In this document: piece after piece, positions 10,661 to 19,409 of the stretch
Position numbering within the stretch: the first letter of the stretch is position 1
Layout of the letters: each line of letters opens with the position of its first letter
Origin: Aplectana chamaeleonis
Taxonomy: Eukaryota; Nematoda; Chromadorea; Rhabditida; Cosmocercidae
NCBI GenBank assembly: GCA_029168955.1
Contig: JAPDOI010000021.1
Coordinates: 3,524,501 to 3,588,500, forward strand
Direction of reading: 5' to 3'
DNA length: 64,000 nt
Made by a program: the position numbers and the translations under genes
Notes under the pieces: model-generated
The model's input: the letters and a program-made list of their open reading frames with translations, nothing else
The model's database searches: none
What the model was told of the DNA's origin: nothing

Positions 10661-13600
10661 ATGGCGCTGCACTTCCACAAAAGACCAATTACCCTTAGTG
10701 CAACGTCACTGAAGAATCTCGTCTCCAGGTATCAGGAGTACACAAACAAAGTAGATTACCCTACCATAGACGAAGAAAGCTATGAAAAGTGCAGATCAAC
10801 CATTGCACTACTACAAAGCAGCGTAAAACAAGTCAGAGAGGGAAGAGATAACCTCCAAACACTTTACAACGAAATTCGCGATGAGTATAAAAACTGTAAA
10901 AATAAGTCAGAAAGGAAGGACTTGATGCTAGAGATTGAACAGATTGAAGAGGACTCGAAACTTGTAGAAGCAATAGCTGAGGCTAACGATCTATTGTTCA
11001 TGCTCACAGCACGACTAGACGAATCAAAATGCATTCGCGACAGAATGGACGTTAAGCTAGGCTACATACCACAAGGGTCCCAAAGGAGGATAAGTACGAG
11101 TTTCGATGCTCAAGAACTAGAAGAAAATCAAAATGAGGATCGTGGACAAAGCACTTCCCAGCAAGGAAGCGAAAGCACACCCTCTTCTAGTAACTCTGCA
11201 AGCACAGTAACAGATCAAGAATCATATCGGTCAATAAAACCCCCCAGAGCAACTTTGCCGAAATTTTATGGCAGATCAGAGGATTTTCCAGAGTATTGGG
11301 CCATTTTCGAGACTCTCGTTCATAAAAGTAGAGAACTTGATGTTATGGAGAAAATTCTGCTACTAAAAGAGAGCTTGAAAGGCAGAGCGCAAACTTCAAT
11401 AAAAGGAATAAGACTCGTTCCAGAAAATTATGACTGGATAATTCGGACATTAAAAGAAAACTACTGCGATCAGTCAACAAATAGATCACAAGTAGTGCAG
11501 AAATTGGTGAATTTAAGACCAGTTAATGATTTTGGAAACAATTGCTCATCGGTTTTCGATCAAATCCAGGTGCTAGTCAATCAAATGGTATCTGCTGGTT
11601 ATGATGTGCGCAAAACTTGCGATCCTATGTGGTGTGAGACAATATTATCCAAGTTTCCACGAGAAGTCGTAAAACCTGTATTGCTAACAAGCCAAGCAGA
11701 AGACAAACAGACAGTCGAGGCTCTTATGGGTCAGCTGAAAAAAGAGATTGCCGCCAAGGATTATGTCGACAACAGACTTGGCCAAAGGCAGAATCATAAA
11801 AATAGCACATCAAAAGACAACCATACTCATCCAAGACCCACTTCTGGCAACAGTTGCCTTTTCTGCCAGAAGGGCAATCATGCCTCAATGACTTGCCGCA
11901 CAATCACAGACCAGGCGATTCGTAGAAAAATGTTAACTGAGGGTCACAGATGTTGGAAATGTTGCTCATCTAACCACAGTAGTTTTGAATGTCTAAAATC
12001 TGACTGTCCCCTATGCGGGCAAAAACACCACGTAACCTTGTGTTTCAAAAAGGATCCAATCTCTTCAGGGAATCCTAATAATTCTTGGAAAAGTAATCAA
12101 AGAAATACCAGCGGTGGTCCAAACAATCCCAGACCAGCCCAAGTACCAAGAGATGACAGAAACCCTACAAACTACGGTAACCAAAGAAAATCAAGCACCA
12201 ATAACACACAAATGTGCTCAAAACTTACCGTATCAGTCACAGACAACGGAAAGATTCCCTCACAGCTTGTACTAATGACAGCGGAAGGGAATATTTGGAA
12301 CCATAATGAAGGAAAGTATGAAAAAATTCTCTTTTTCTTCGATTCTGGAGCACAGAAAACGGTGATAGAAGAGCGTCTCGCTGACCGCCTTGGTCTTCCA
12401 AAACAAGCTACGCAGATCACTACTATGTCAGGCATAGGAGGTAGTATTGAAAGCTTCAAAAGTCATACTGTGAATGCCAAGTTGAGTACAGCGTTTGGAG
12501 AAGAGATAAAAATGAGGATTCAAACAAAACCAATTATCACAAACGGCTTTCCAAGTATGAATCTCAATTCCTCAGATATTGCTTTTCTGAAAACGAATGA
12601 TATATATTTGGCAAATTCGAACATTCGAGGAGAACATCAACATCCTCAAATTCTCGTTGGGTTAGATTATTATCACGAATTGGTAACAGGTCCAATCAAC
12701 GCCATTACAACCCCTAGCGGCCTTCGTATAGCCAAAACGGTTTTTGGACCGACAGCTTATGGAAAAGGTCTCTTGAACGTTGAAAACGTAAAGGGAAGCA
12801 AATATTACGGAATGGCTTCCATACAAGAAAATAACGGATTTGCTACTCCCAAAATGATGTCCGAACTCGATAAATCAGAAATCCCTTCTGTAAAATCCAA
12901 AAAAGACGGACAAGCTCGCAAATGTCTGTATCGATTTCCGAAAGCCACTTCATTTTGCAATGGCAAAAAATCGTATTGGACTCAGCCTAAAAGCTCGGCA
13001 TGGCTGCACCAGGAGCTGTCTAGAGAAAATCGGTCATACGAAAAGACCACTCGACACCCTCTGAACAAGGAGGTCCCATCAAAAATTCATAATTTACCAC
13101 AGAACAGTACGGGAGAGAATGTCGAAAAGGGCAAAAATTCAATCACGGACGTGCCGGAAAAGCAATACAGGAAACGCACAACACTTCCGCGTAAGACGAA
13201 GACAAAAGCCCTTGACTTCTTCAGAAATATGGAGTGTAATATATCGCACCCAAAATCACAACCAAGAATTCCTGTGAAGAATTCATGGCTATTTATCACG
13301 CTACTATGCATAATTTCACAAGCGGTAGCTACATCCAATCCGACCGTCATATCTTGCGCCAGTGGCCTGGTCTATATACCGCCAATGAACGGATGGTTTG
13401 AAGTATGCATCGATAACGAATGTCAAGTTATGAATAACACCACTCGTGCAATAAAATACACCTTGCCGATATCTCCAACAGAGAAAGGTGCCAAAATTCG
13501 CCTACGTACCCTATCCGAAATAGGTGTGCAGGAACAATCAAGGATTTGCTCCAGAGCAAGATTCTGCGACCACCAATATTTTCTCTCTAAGAGCATACTG

Positions 13601-14431
13601 GGAAATCCTCAGTGCTGGCCAGCCGGAGCAATCGCCACAGCTGCGGTTCTCCTTTATATGGTGATTGCTACCATACTTTACACCTCCTGGTTTGCGAGAA
13701 GAGTCTTAAAAACCAAAAGAAAACGCACTAATGGTGACGTCATTGAATCTACTGCCCCAGAAGAACAACGCAGGGAATCTAGAACTCAAACTTGCAGCTT
13801 TGAACTAACCCCACTTCCTGGTTCAGCTTTATCATGTATACTCGTATGCATAATATCCCCTATTGAAGCGTGCCAACACGGATTTATGCGCCACTCTGAT
13901 GAGACAAATCAATGTCATCTCGAATACAGTAGAGAACTTCTCTTCAACAGTAGAGAACTTCTCTTCAACAGACTACAGTCTGAATTGTGCATTGAGATAT
14001 CACATGCTAACAAGACAATAGGAGTAGCGAAGTTTGTGAAGAGAAGCGTACACTTCAGGTGCGCAAAAACAACGGAATTTTTCACTAGACCAACGAAGTT
14101 GCATGTTTACCACGTGAAAAGATGCGCGCAGGCAGGGTCAGGTACTGCCGACAAGTGTGAAATGACAAGTCCTAACGAAACCATTCCGGAACTCAGACAT
14201 GCTATGAAATATCCAGGCCACACTGGCTGCATAAGCAGCTGTGGTGGGATGCTGTGCGGCTGCTTCATGCCGCTACCTTCATGCTGGTTCTACAGAATAA
14301 CGCACAAGCAACTATCCAAACGCGTATTCGAAATAGTAGGATGTCCTCGCTGGATTCCGACTATCAACCTTGATATAGAAATCACCATGGCAAACCGAAC
14401 GAAACTTTACACAAAAACCTTCAATCCCTAA
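10661..14431 (+). CDS. Gag-protease-envelope polyprotein of BEL/Pao element
   Basis: The frame has 1,256 codons from the ATG at 10661, chosen because the A-rich context AAAAAAAATGG is nematode-like; an in-frame upstream extension is unlikely to be coding. Order: coiled-coil-rich Gag N terminus; a DUF1759-like Gag block (RATLPKFYGRSEDFPEYW, residues ~197-270); three zinc knuckles (11855-12045, residues ~399-462); a retroviral-type aspartic protease with DSG at residue ~561 (12341). Instead of the reverse transcriptase expected next, a ~130-residue unrecognised linker follows, then envelope: a signal-like hydrophobic segment (13280-13335), a membrane segment (13618-13690), a second hydrophobic leader (13829-13870) and a Cys-rich segment resembling phlebovirus-type G2/class II fusion proteins (14218-14300). 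A 21 bp in-frame tandem duplication lies at about 13930-13971. A TAA at 14429-14431 ends the frame inside envelope. Confidence 0.85.
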   Translation: MALHFHKRPITLSATSLKNLVSRYQEYTNKVDYPTIDEESYEKCRSTIALLQSSVKQVREGRDNLQTLYNEIRDEYKNCKNKSERKDLMLEIEQIEEDSKLVEAIAEANDLLFMLTARLDESKCIRDRMDVKLGYIPQGSQRRISTSFDAQELEENQNEDRGQSTSQQGSESTPSSSNSASTVTDQESYRSIKPPRATLPKFYGRSEDFPEYWAIFETLVHKSRELDVMEKILLLKESLKGRAQTSIKGIRLVPENYDWIIRTLKENYCDQSTNRSQVVQKLVNLRPVNDFGNNCSSVFDQIQVLVNQMVSAGYDVRKTCDPMWCETILSKFPREVVKPVLLTSQAEDKQTVEALMGQLKKEIAAKDYVDNRLGQRQNHKNSTSKDNHTHPRPTSGNSCLFCQKGNHASMTCRTITDQAIRRKMLTEGHRCWKCCSSNHSSFECLKSDCPLCGQKHHVTLCFKKDPISSGNPNNSWKSNQRNTSGGPNNPRPAQVPRDDRNPTNYGNQRKSSTNNTQMCSKLTVSVTDNGKIPSQLVLMTAEGNIWNHNEGKYEKILFFFDSGAQKTVIEERLADRLGLPKQATQITTMSGIGGSIESFKSHTVNAKLSTAFGEEIKMRIQTKPIITNGFPSMNLNSSDIAFLKTNDIYLANSNIRGEHQHPQILVGLDYYHELVTGPINAITTPSGLRIAKTVFGPTAYGKGLLNVENVKGSKYYGMASIQENNGFATPKMMSELDKSEIPSVKSKKDGQARKCLYRFPKATSFCNGKKSYWTQPKSSAWLHQELSRENRSYEKTTRHPLNKEVPSKIHNLPQNSTGENVEKGKNSITDVPEKQYRKRTTLPRKTKTKALDFFRNMECNISHPKSQPRIPVKNSWLFITLLCIISQAVATSNPTVISCASGLVYIPPMNGWFEVCIDNECQVMNNTTRAIKYTLPISPTEKGAKIRLRTLSEIGVQEQSRICSRARFCDHQYFLSKSILGNPQCWPAGAIATAAVLLYMVIATILYTSWFARRVLKTKRKRTNGDVIESTAPEEQRRESRTQTCSFELTPLPGSALSCILVCIISPIEACQHGFMRHSDETNQCHLEYSRELLFNSRELLFNRLQSELCIEISHANKTIGVAKFVKRSVHFRCAKTTEFFTRPTKLHVYHVKRCAQAGSGTADKCEMTSPNETIPELRHAMKYPGHTGCISSCGGMLCGCFMPLPSCWFYRITHKQLSKRVFEIVGCPRWIPTINLDIEITMANRTKLYTKTFNP

Positions 14432-15436
14432 GTCAAGAAAAGCGTCGAGGATTTTAACATCACAGTCGCGTCGATTCAGAAGCCAGCTGGTGCACTAGAA
14501 AGCAAACGCTTCGCAGTCTCAAGTAATGTTTCCTACTTATTACCACCTAACTTCGAAATTCCCGTTGCGTGCAAAAATCCTACCCAAGCTCTCACCAAGT
14601 TTTCATCATGCAACAATCGCGTTAGATGCAATTGTGGAACCTCCGTACACACATGTGAGTGCCCAAAGGATACCATCCCCAATCTTCGAAATTCTGAGCA
14701 AAATATTTTGCCGGTAGCAACACCTTATGCCAAAATATTCGTCGATAAAGACAACATTTTCGCCACTTGCAATGAAGAAGAACTAATTCTAAGGATTGAA
14801 TCACAAACTTTGCGAAATTCTGCGGAGATAGTAATAAATCAGGAATGCGGATTCAAGATCTCGGAACTAGCAGGGTGCTACGACTGTGAATTGGGTGCCC
14901 ACTTCACAGCTGTCTGCAAATCACCGTCACAGGCCACAGTTACAGTAACCTGCGAATCGCAGCAGTTTATGGTGCGATGTGGCCCCAAAAATGAGCAGAA
15001 CGAAATCGTACTGCATTTCGAACAACCAATTGTAAACAAACAATGCAACGCACATTGCTCTGAAAACCCTACCAAATTTCGATTGAATGGTGCACTATTC
15101 TATCATGTGGAAGCCCCTTCAAATTCCATTTTCGAAGCTAAGTCACATGGCGTCGCACTACGACACCAGTGGCTGTCAGATATTAGCTTACCGAGTATTG
15201 ATCCACTAATCAAAACCATTAGAAATCACTGGAAACTGACTCTAGCAGCACTAACTACCATAGTGTTGTTTTCAGCCCTAACCTACCTAGCGGGCCCGAT
15301 TATAATGGTTAGTGTGATCAAAATGATTTACGTCATAGCAACAACGATAGTCCAGTTCATGGGAGGAATCATACGAAAACTTCTATCCAGAGTGTATCAA
15401 AGCGCTCGAAGAAGAAGTACGAATTCTGATACCTAA
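14432..15436 (+). pseudogene. Envelope C-terminal part, after an in-frame stop
   Basis: The same reading frame as the upstream polyprotein stays open from just after the TAA at 14429-14431 to the TAA ending at 15436, so one nonsense codon is the only break. The segment has many paired cysteines (ectodomain-like) and ends with hydrophobic stretches at about 15235-15395 followed by a short basic tail. This is the layout of a membrane-anchored glycoprotein C terminus. Glycoproteins of this type in nematode BEL/Pao elements are thought to derive from phlebovirus-like viruses (established for the family; here inferred from cysteine pattern and topology). Without readthrough the product would lack its anchor. 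Confidence 0.75.
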
Positions 15437-15528
15437 CTTTTTTTCCAATTAGAAGGTCAATCAGAAATGTATATAACTATGTAAATAAATGTACAGAAGA
15501 AAAGCACACAGATTTGGACTAAACCAAA

Positions 15529-15684
15529 ATGCCTAAAATGAGAACACCCAAGCCTCCGCCCAATAACATGATTCGGTATCGAGGCATATCAATTAAGTAT
15601 AGGCTATCCAAGGAGTACCTACGGCCATTTCTCAGCTTACCCGCAAGGCACAATAAAAGAATGTTGGCGGCGCCTACCGTCTAA
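15529..15684 (+). CDS. Small basic ORF (51 aa) in BEL element, hypothetical
   Basis: An ATG at 15529 in the good nematode context ACCAAAATG opens 51 codons ending at TAA 15682-15684. The product is rich in Lys, Arg and Pro (it starts MPKMRTPKPPP) with no domain I recognise. It lies 92 bp after the envelope stop and 195 bp before the zinc-knuckle ORF. It may be a chance frame; conservation in sister elements would be needed to call it a gene. Confidence 0.3.
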   Translation: MPKMRTPKPPPNNMIRYRGISIKYRLSKEYLRPFLSLPARHNKRMLAAPTV

Positions 15685-15838
15685 TGATGCCCATGCGCTA
15701 ATAATGCAGTAACAAACTGCACCATAAAGCACCACTCAAAGTGACAATAGAATAACGCGAAAAGGGACCATATTTCCAAATAAAAGCCCTCGAAACGCGA
15801 TCAAAGCGAAAAATTGAGCTCCATAGGAGAATTTGTTG

Positions 15839-15846
15839 TATAAAAG
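15839..15846 (+). promoter_or_regulatory. TATA box upstream of zinc-knuckle ORF
   Basis: TATAAAAG lies 33 bp upstream of the A of the next ATG. If it works, transcription would begin about 25-30 bp downstream, at about 15865-15875, leaving a leader of only a few bases. Placement next to an ORF inside the element, outside the LTRs, suggests an internal promoter; this is inference. Confidence 0.5.
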
Positions 15847-15878
15847 GCGACCTGAAGAATAGCCAGCAACAACTGATC

Positions 15879-16352
15879 ATGTCGTCAGATAACGTGTCCT
15901 CTCCCGACCTCCGCCAAGCCATGGAGGATCTCGACAATGTCATCCTTTCCGAGGACCTGCCAGTATCGTCTCTGATCACCCATATTCAGCAGCTGGCTGC
16001 CTGCCTACAACAGGTGGTACCTCGTCTGGAGCACCTGCAGCTCACTTCTGACGCCCTGATGGAGAGGACGGAGGTGCTACTGTTCAGAACAGTACCAAAG
16101 TCCAACTGTGTTTTCTGCACGGTCGAGGAGAACCGTGATTCTCACTTCTCCGGTCGATGTACTCGATTTGCTGATCCAGTGTCAAGGACCGTACAGGCTT
16201 CTAAGCTCAATCTATGTCTGAAGTGCTTGAAGCCCGCCCATGACGGGGATGACTGCAAGGTGATATGCGTTGGTTGTGGTCTCGGTCACAACCAGCTCCT
16301 CTGTCACAAAGGTCGTCCTCAGGGTCCACCACCAAAGCGACCTCGCTATTGA
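15879..16352 (+). CDS. Stand-alone triple zinc-knuckle protein (157 aa)
   Basis: The ATG at 15879 is the first in the frame. Residues ~1-75 are acidic to neutral and predicted helical (LQQVVPRLEHLQ). They are followed by three Cys/His knuckles: CVFC-x8-H-x4-C, CLKC-x4-H-x4-C and CVGC-x3-H-x4-C, then a basic tail ending PPPKRPRY. The gap between the first and second knuckles is 18 residues, exactly as in the Gag nucleocapsid of the same element (11855-12045), and the second knuckle has identical spacing. I infer a nucleic-acid-binding, nucleocapsid-like accessory protein, either a diverged duplicate of the Gag nucleocapsid or one captured from another BEL element. Its position between env and the 3' LTR is where complex retroviruses keep accessory genes. 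It is intact. Confidence 0.7.
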   Translation: MSSDNVSSPDLRQAMEDLDNVILSEDLPVSSLITHIQQLAACLQQVVPRLEHLQLTSDALMERTEVLLFRTVPKSNCVFCTVEENRDSHFSGRCTRFADPVSRTVQASKLNLCLKCLKPAHDGDDCKVICVGCGLGHNQLLCHKGRPQGPPPKRPRY

Positions 16353-16446
16353 GGTCGCCGTCGCTGATGATCGTCTCTCCCCCTGCCCCTATTCGTCTGC
16401 CGTCCCCCCTAGTATTCTATCGTCAATATTCCGTTCCTGCCGTCTA

Positions 16447-16637
16447 TGTCGAGCCGCTGTTGCCAATGTCGAGCCGCTGTTGCCAATGTCGAGCCGCTGT
16501 TGCCAATGTCGAGCCGCTGTTGCCAATGTCGAGCCGCTGTTGCCAATGTCGAGCCGCTGTTCAAATGTCGAGCCGCTGTCGTGTCGAGCCGCGGCACTCA
16601 ATGTCGAGCCGCTGTCAACAGTGCCGAGCCGCCGTCA
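16447..16637 (+). repeat. 20 bp minisatellite inside BEL element
   Basis: Five perfect copies of tgtcgagccgctgttgccaa (16447-16546) are followed by about five shortened or mutated copies to about 16637. The period is not a multiple of three, so frames running through it are incidental. It lies between the accessory ORF and the 3' LTR. Confidence 0.9.
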
Positions 16638-16714
16638 TCATTGGTATCGCCGTTCGACCAAGGACAGTAGACGCAATTTTTGTGTATATTAATGTATTGT
16701 GGCCGCGCCGGGAG

Positions 16715-16932
16715 TGTCGTCCTCGACGACCTCTGCTCCGCTCACCTGGTGGGCGGGGCTAACGGTAAAGAGGGTTGTGCGGCTCTTTGTATTGCTTTCG
16801 CTTCAGGTTGTGCTATTAAGAGGTACCTTCCAGGGACCTCTGACTGCTGCTCGTCATAAATCCACTGAATCACCTCTTGTTTACATTGCATCTTTCGGGT
16901 CAAATCCCCGAGTCTTCTCGCACCCACGAACA
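16715..16932 (+). repeat. 3' LTR of BEL/Pao element
   Basis: A 218 bp repeat matching the 5' LTR with seven substitutions, starting TGTCGTCC and ending CGAACA. It is followed at once by GAACG and the resumed RTE sequence. The bases just before it (GGCCGCGCCGGGAG) are where the polypurine tract should lie; the match is poor. Confidence 0.95.
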
Positions 16933-18242
16933 GAACGACCAGAGATGAGCAAACCGGTTTTCGACCTGGAAGATCGACCATCGACCAAGTGTTTGTCGTG
17001 AGAAGAGTAATTGAATCGTGGCAGCGGTATTCGAAGCCATTACAGCTTGCTTTTTTGGACTTTGAAGCCGCGTTCGACTCTCCTCATCGTGATCGATTGC
17101 TCAATGCTCTGCGAGCAGAAGGAGTCCCGGAAAAGTATGTTCGGTTAATCGAGGACATGAACAAAGGAACAACAGCAGCAGTTCGTACACCTGTCGGATT
17201 TACGTCAGCTTTCGAGGTGAAAACAGTAGTAAGACAAGGAGCCGTTGCAGAACCTTTTCAACAGTTTCCTGCGGATGTGATCCTAACACCATCAGGACGC
17301 TCCCTTGTCGATCTGGAGTACGCCGACGACATTGTGTTATTCGCTGAAAACAACGCAAAACTGCTAAGGATTGTGAACCTCGTTTCGAAAAATGCCGCAG
17401 CCTATGGACTTCGTCTTCGTCCCGACAAATGCAAGCAGATGTGGGTCTCTCAGAGGCCTTCAACGGGAGTTTGTGTGGACGGACAACGTATCGAACTGGT
17501 GGACGATTTCTGTTATTTGGGCTGTTTGCTGAAGAACGATGGTAGTTATGCAGCGGATATTCGACAACGATGTGCGAAAGCTACGTCTGCATTTAATTCT
17601 CTAACCAAGTGTTTGTGGTCTACCAACATCGCGAAGGAAGTCAAGTTGCGCGTCTACCTATCCGCTATTCGCCCTATCATGATTTACGGATCGGATACGT
17701 GGGCAGCATCGAAGACGCAGATGGAAAGGTTGGATTTCACGGAGAGGAAGCTGTTTAGACGTTTGCTCGGATATTTTTGGCCGCGTGTATGCCATAACGA
17801 AGATCTTTACAAGGAAATCGACGCAGTACATCAACGTTTGACACAAGGGAGGTGCCAGCATCTCCCAACGCCATCACAAGCAGTAATGGAAAGTCGACCT
17901 CGACTGCTCGGGCATATACTAAGAAGAACGCCGGATCGTCTCGTACAACACGCTCTAAGAATGCTTCCAAATCCTGTCTGGAAACGGCCACCTGGGCGTA
18001 GGCGAAAGTTCTGGACGGATGTGGTTAAAGAGGATTTAAAGTCACTCTGCATCGAAAGACAGTTCAGGCGCGATGATTCGGTTCGCAGGAAATGGAATAG
18101 TGACAGCTGGATGGAATGTGTTCAAATTGTGGCTGAAGACCGTGAAAAATGGACACGGCTGACTACAAGGACGGCACGCCTCGGTGAAGATGCGGGATGA
18201 CCGCGTCAGGCGAAAGCCAACCGATTAAGTCAAGTAAGTCAA
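16933..18242 (+). mobile_element. RTE-clade LINE copy A, 3' part
   Basis: The LINE continues from the BEL target duplication (GAACG, 16933-16937) to a short 3' tail with AAGTC/AAGTA words (18227-18242), followed by the target copy GAAAGAGGA at 18243-18251. The same AAGTC-type tail ends copies B, C and D. Short simple-repeat tails rather than poly(A) are typical of RTE elements. Confidence 0.9.
16938..18200 (+). pseudogene. RTE reverse transcriptase, C-terminal part (copy A)
   Basis: The frame is open from the insertion junction to TGA 18198-18200. It carries RT blocks LAFLDFEAAFDS, VRQGAVAEPF, EYADDIVLFAE and GLRLRPDKCKQMW, then the long C-terminal extension (YLGCLLKND, HILRRTPDRLVQHALRMLP). 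Relative to copy C a 42 bp in-frame deletion after GCAGAACCTTTTC removes the residues between the AEPF and EQFPAD blocks, part of the RT palm. With the stops in the 5' part and the BEL insertion, this copy is dead. Confidence 0.9.
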
Positions 18243-19085
18243 GAAAGAGGAACCTAAAGTCATTAAAAAACATTTAACTTTATCTTTTTAATGGTGACCC
18301 ACAACAGATAAAGACCGTCACGTCACGATTGGGCTGTGCCTGATTGGTCAACGGACCGCCATTTCGTCCTCGAAAATGTGCGGGCTGTCCCCCGAAAGCG
18401 TGCGTAGATGTGGACAAGCCCTTACTCACCTGCATAGACGAGGAAAAGATGATGAATGAAATATGGCCAGCCGAGCATTGAACCATTGTTTTTTGATATA
18501 AATGATAAGGCATGTTGAAGACAATGTTTGCAAGTAAAAGGTCGTCAAAACGATTCAGCGTTGAACAGCATCTTCTCAAACATACGCTAAGCATGATTCC
18601 GTGACAAGGCGCGCTACAGTACAAGCGCACCTCTTATGCGATACTATTCAGGTTTCACACAAGGTACAATGTGTTCTCTAGTGTTCCCGCAGCGGACCGC
18701 CATTATCATGTCTAAGGCCGTAGTTATACTCCGGCGGGACGCTGCGGAAATAGCAAGACAACTACCACTTATGTGGGTCCCAACTGTGCTGAAGCAGGCC
18801 AAAAGGAACAGTTGTCTCAGAAAAACGCGCCGGAAAACCGCACCGAGCAGTTATACACACCGCGGCACTGTATACTGTATCCTGGCGGGACCTACCCTGT
18901 TGGACATTTGCCAATTTCCATCAGCTGATTATTTTTCAGATCTAAATTTGTTAAAATATCACCAAAACGACATAATGAGCACTTCTTTGACAAGAGCGAT
19001 ACATTTCTAGTGACTTTCTGCCATAAACAAGTGGTAGAGGCGTGAAATATCGATGAAATACCATTGAAACGCCCGAAAATTTTTA
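18243..19085. other. Stretch without a recognised gene
   Basis: Frames at 18280-18630 (minus) and 18636-19010 (plus) show no similarity I recognise and no codon or motif evidence of coding. No repeats are evident. Confidence 0.35.
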
Positions 19086-19130
19086 GTCTGCAATATTGCG
19101 TCAAAGACTAAAAGACGCAATATTGCAGAC
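19086..19130. repeat. Perfect 17 bp hairpin
   Basis: GTCTGCAATATTGCGTC (19086-19102) and GACGCAATATTGCAGAC (19114-19130) are perfect reverse complements separated by an 11 nt A-rich loop. The stem is too short for a typical miRNA precursor. It may be the core of a small palindromic element. Confidence 0.85.
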
Positions 19131-19409
19131 GAGTCCCTGATCCACGCAGCAAGCGGCGGCAATGTCATTGCGGGACGTTCTTATCCCGCTGGTGTATAAC
19201 TAGGGCCTAACCTCCCTCAAATGCGCCGAGTACAGAAAGTTGCCTCAATATTCCCGCTGTTTATACTTGTAGCATCCCGCTCACCCGAAACCGCATCCGC
19301 TTACCCGTTGAATTTCTGCCTAACCCCTCAAGATCCAGCTCTCTCCATATAGGATTCTGCACCAATCTGGCAAGGCTCCTGCAACTTCCCTATGATTAAA
19401 AATAACTTC

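Larger units (their letters stand above)
10196..16932 (+). mobile_element. BEL/Pao LTR element with env, lacking RT-RNaseH-IN
   Basis: This is a 6,737 bp element with 218 bp LTRs that start TG and end CA, flanked by the 5 bp duplication GAACG (10191-10195 and 16933-16937). It sits inside RTE copy A. Order: 5' LTR, tRNA-Gly primer site, gag-protease-env frame, a small basic ORF, a zinc-knuckle ORF with its own TATA box, a 20 bp minisatellite, 3' LTR. No RT, RNase H or integrase motif (for example YxDD or the DDE integrase blocks) is present, so it should depend on enzymes supplied by another element. The LTRs differ at 7 of 218 positions by my count, so it is not a brand-new insertion. Confidence 0.93.

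Noticed and set aside
16447..16637. Regular short repeats that might suggest a CRISPR array
   Set aside because: Units are directly adjacent 20 bp repeats with no spacers, inside an LTR element of a eukaryote.
8477..18200. Treating the flanking reverse transcriptase as the missing pol of the BEL element
   Set aside because: Its motifs and both halves belong to the RTE LINE into which the BEL element inserted; the copy C sequence runs straight through the site.
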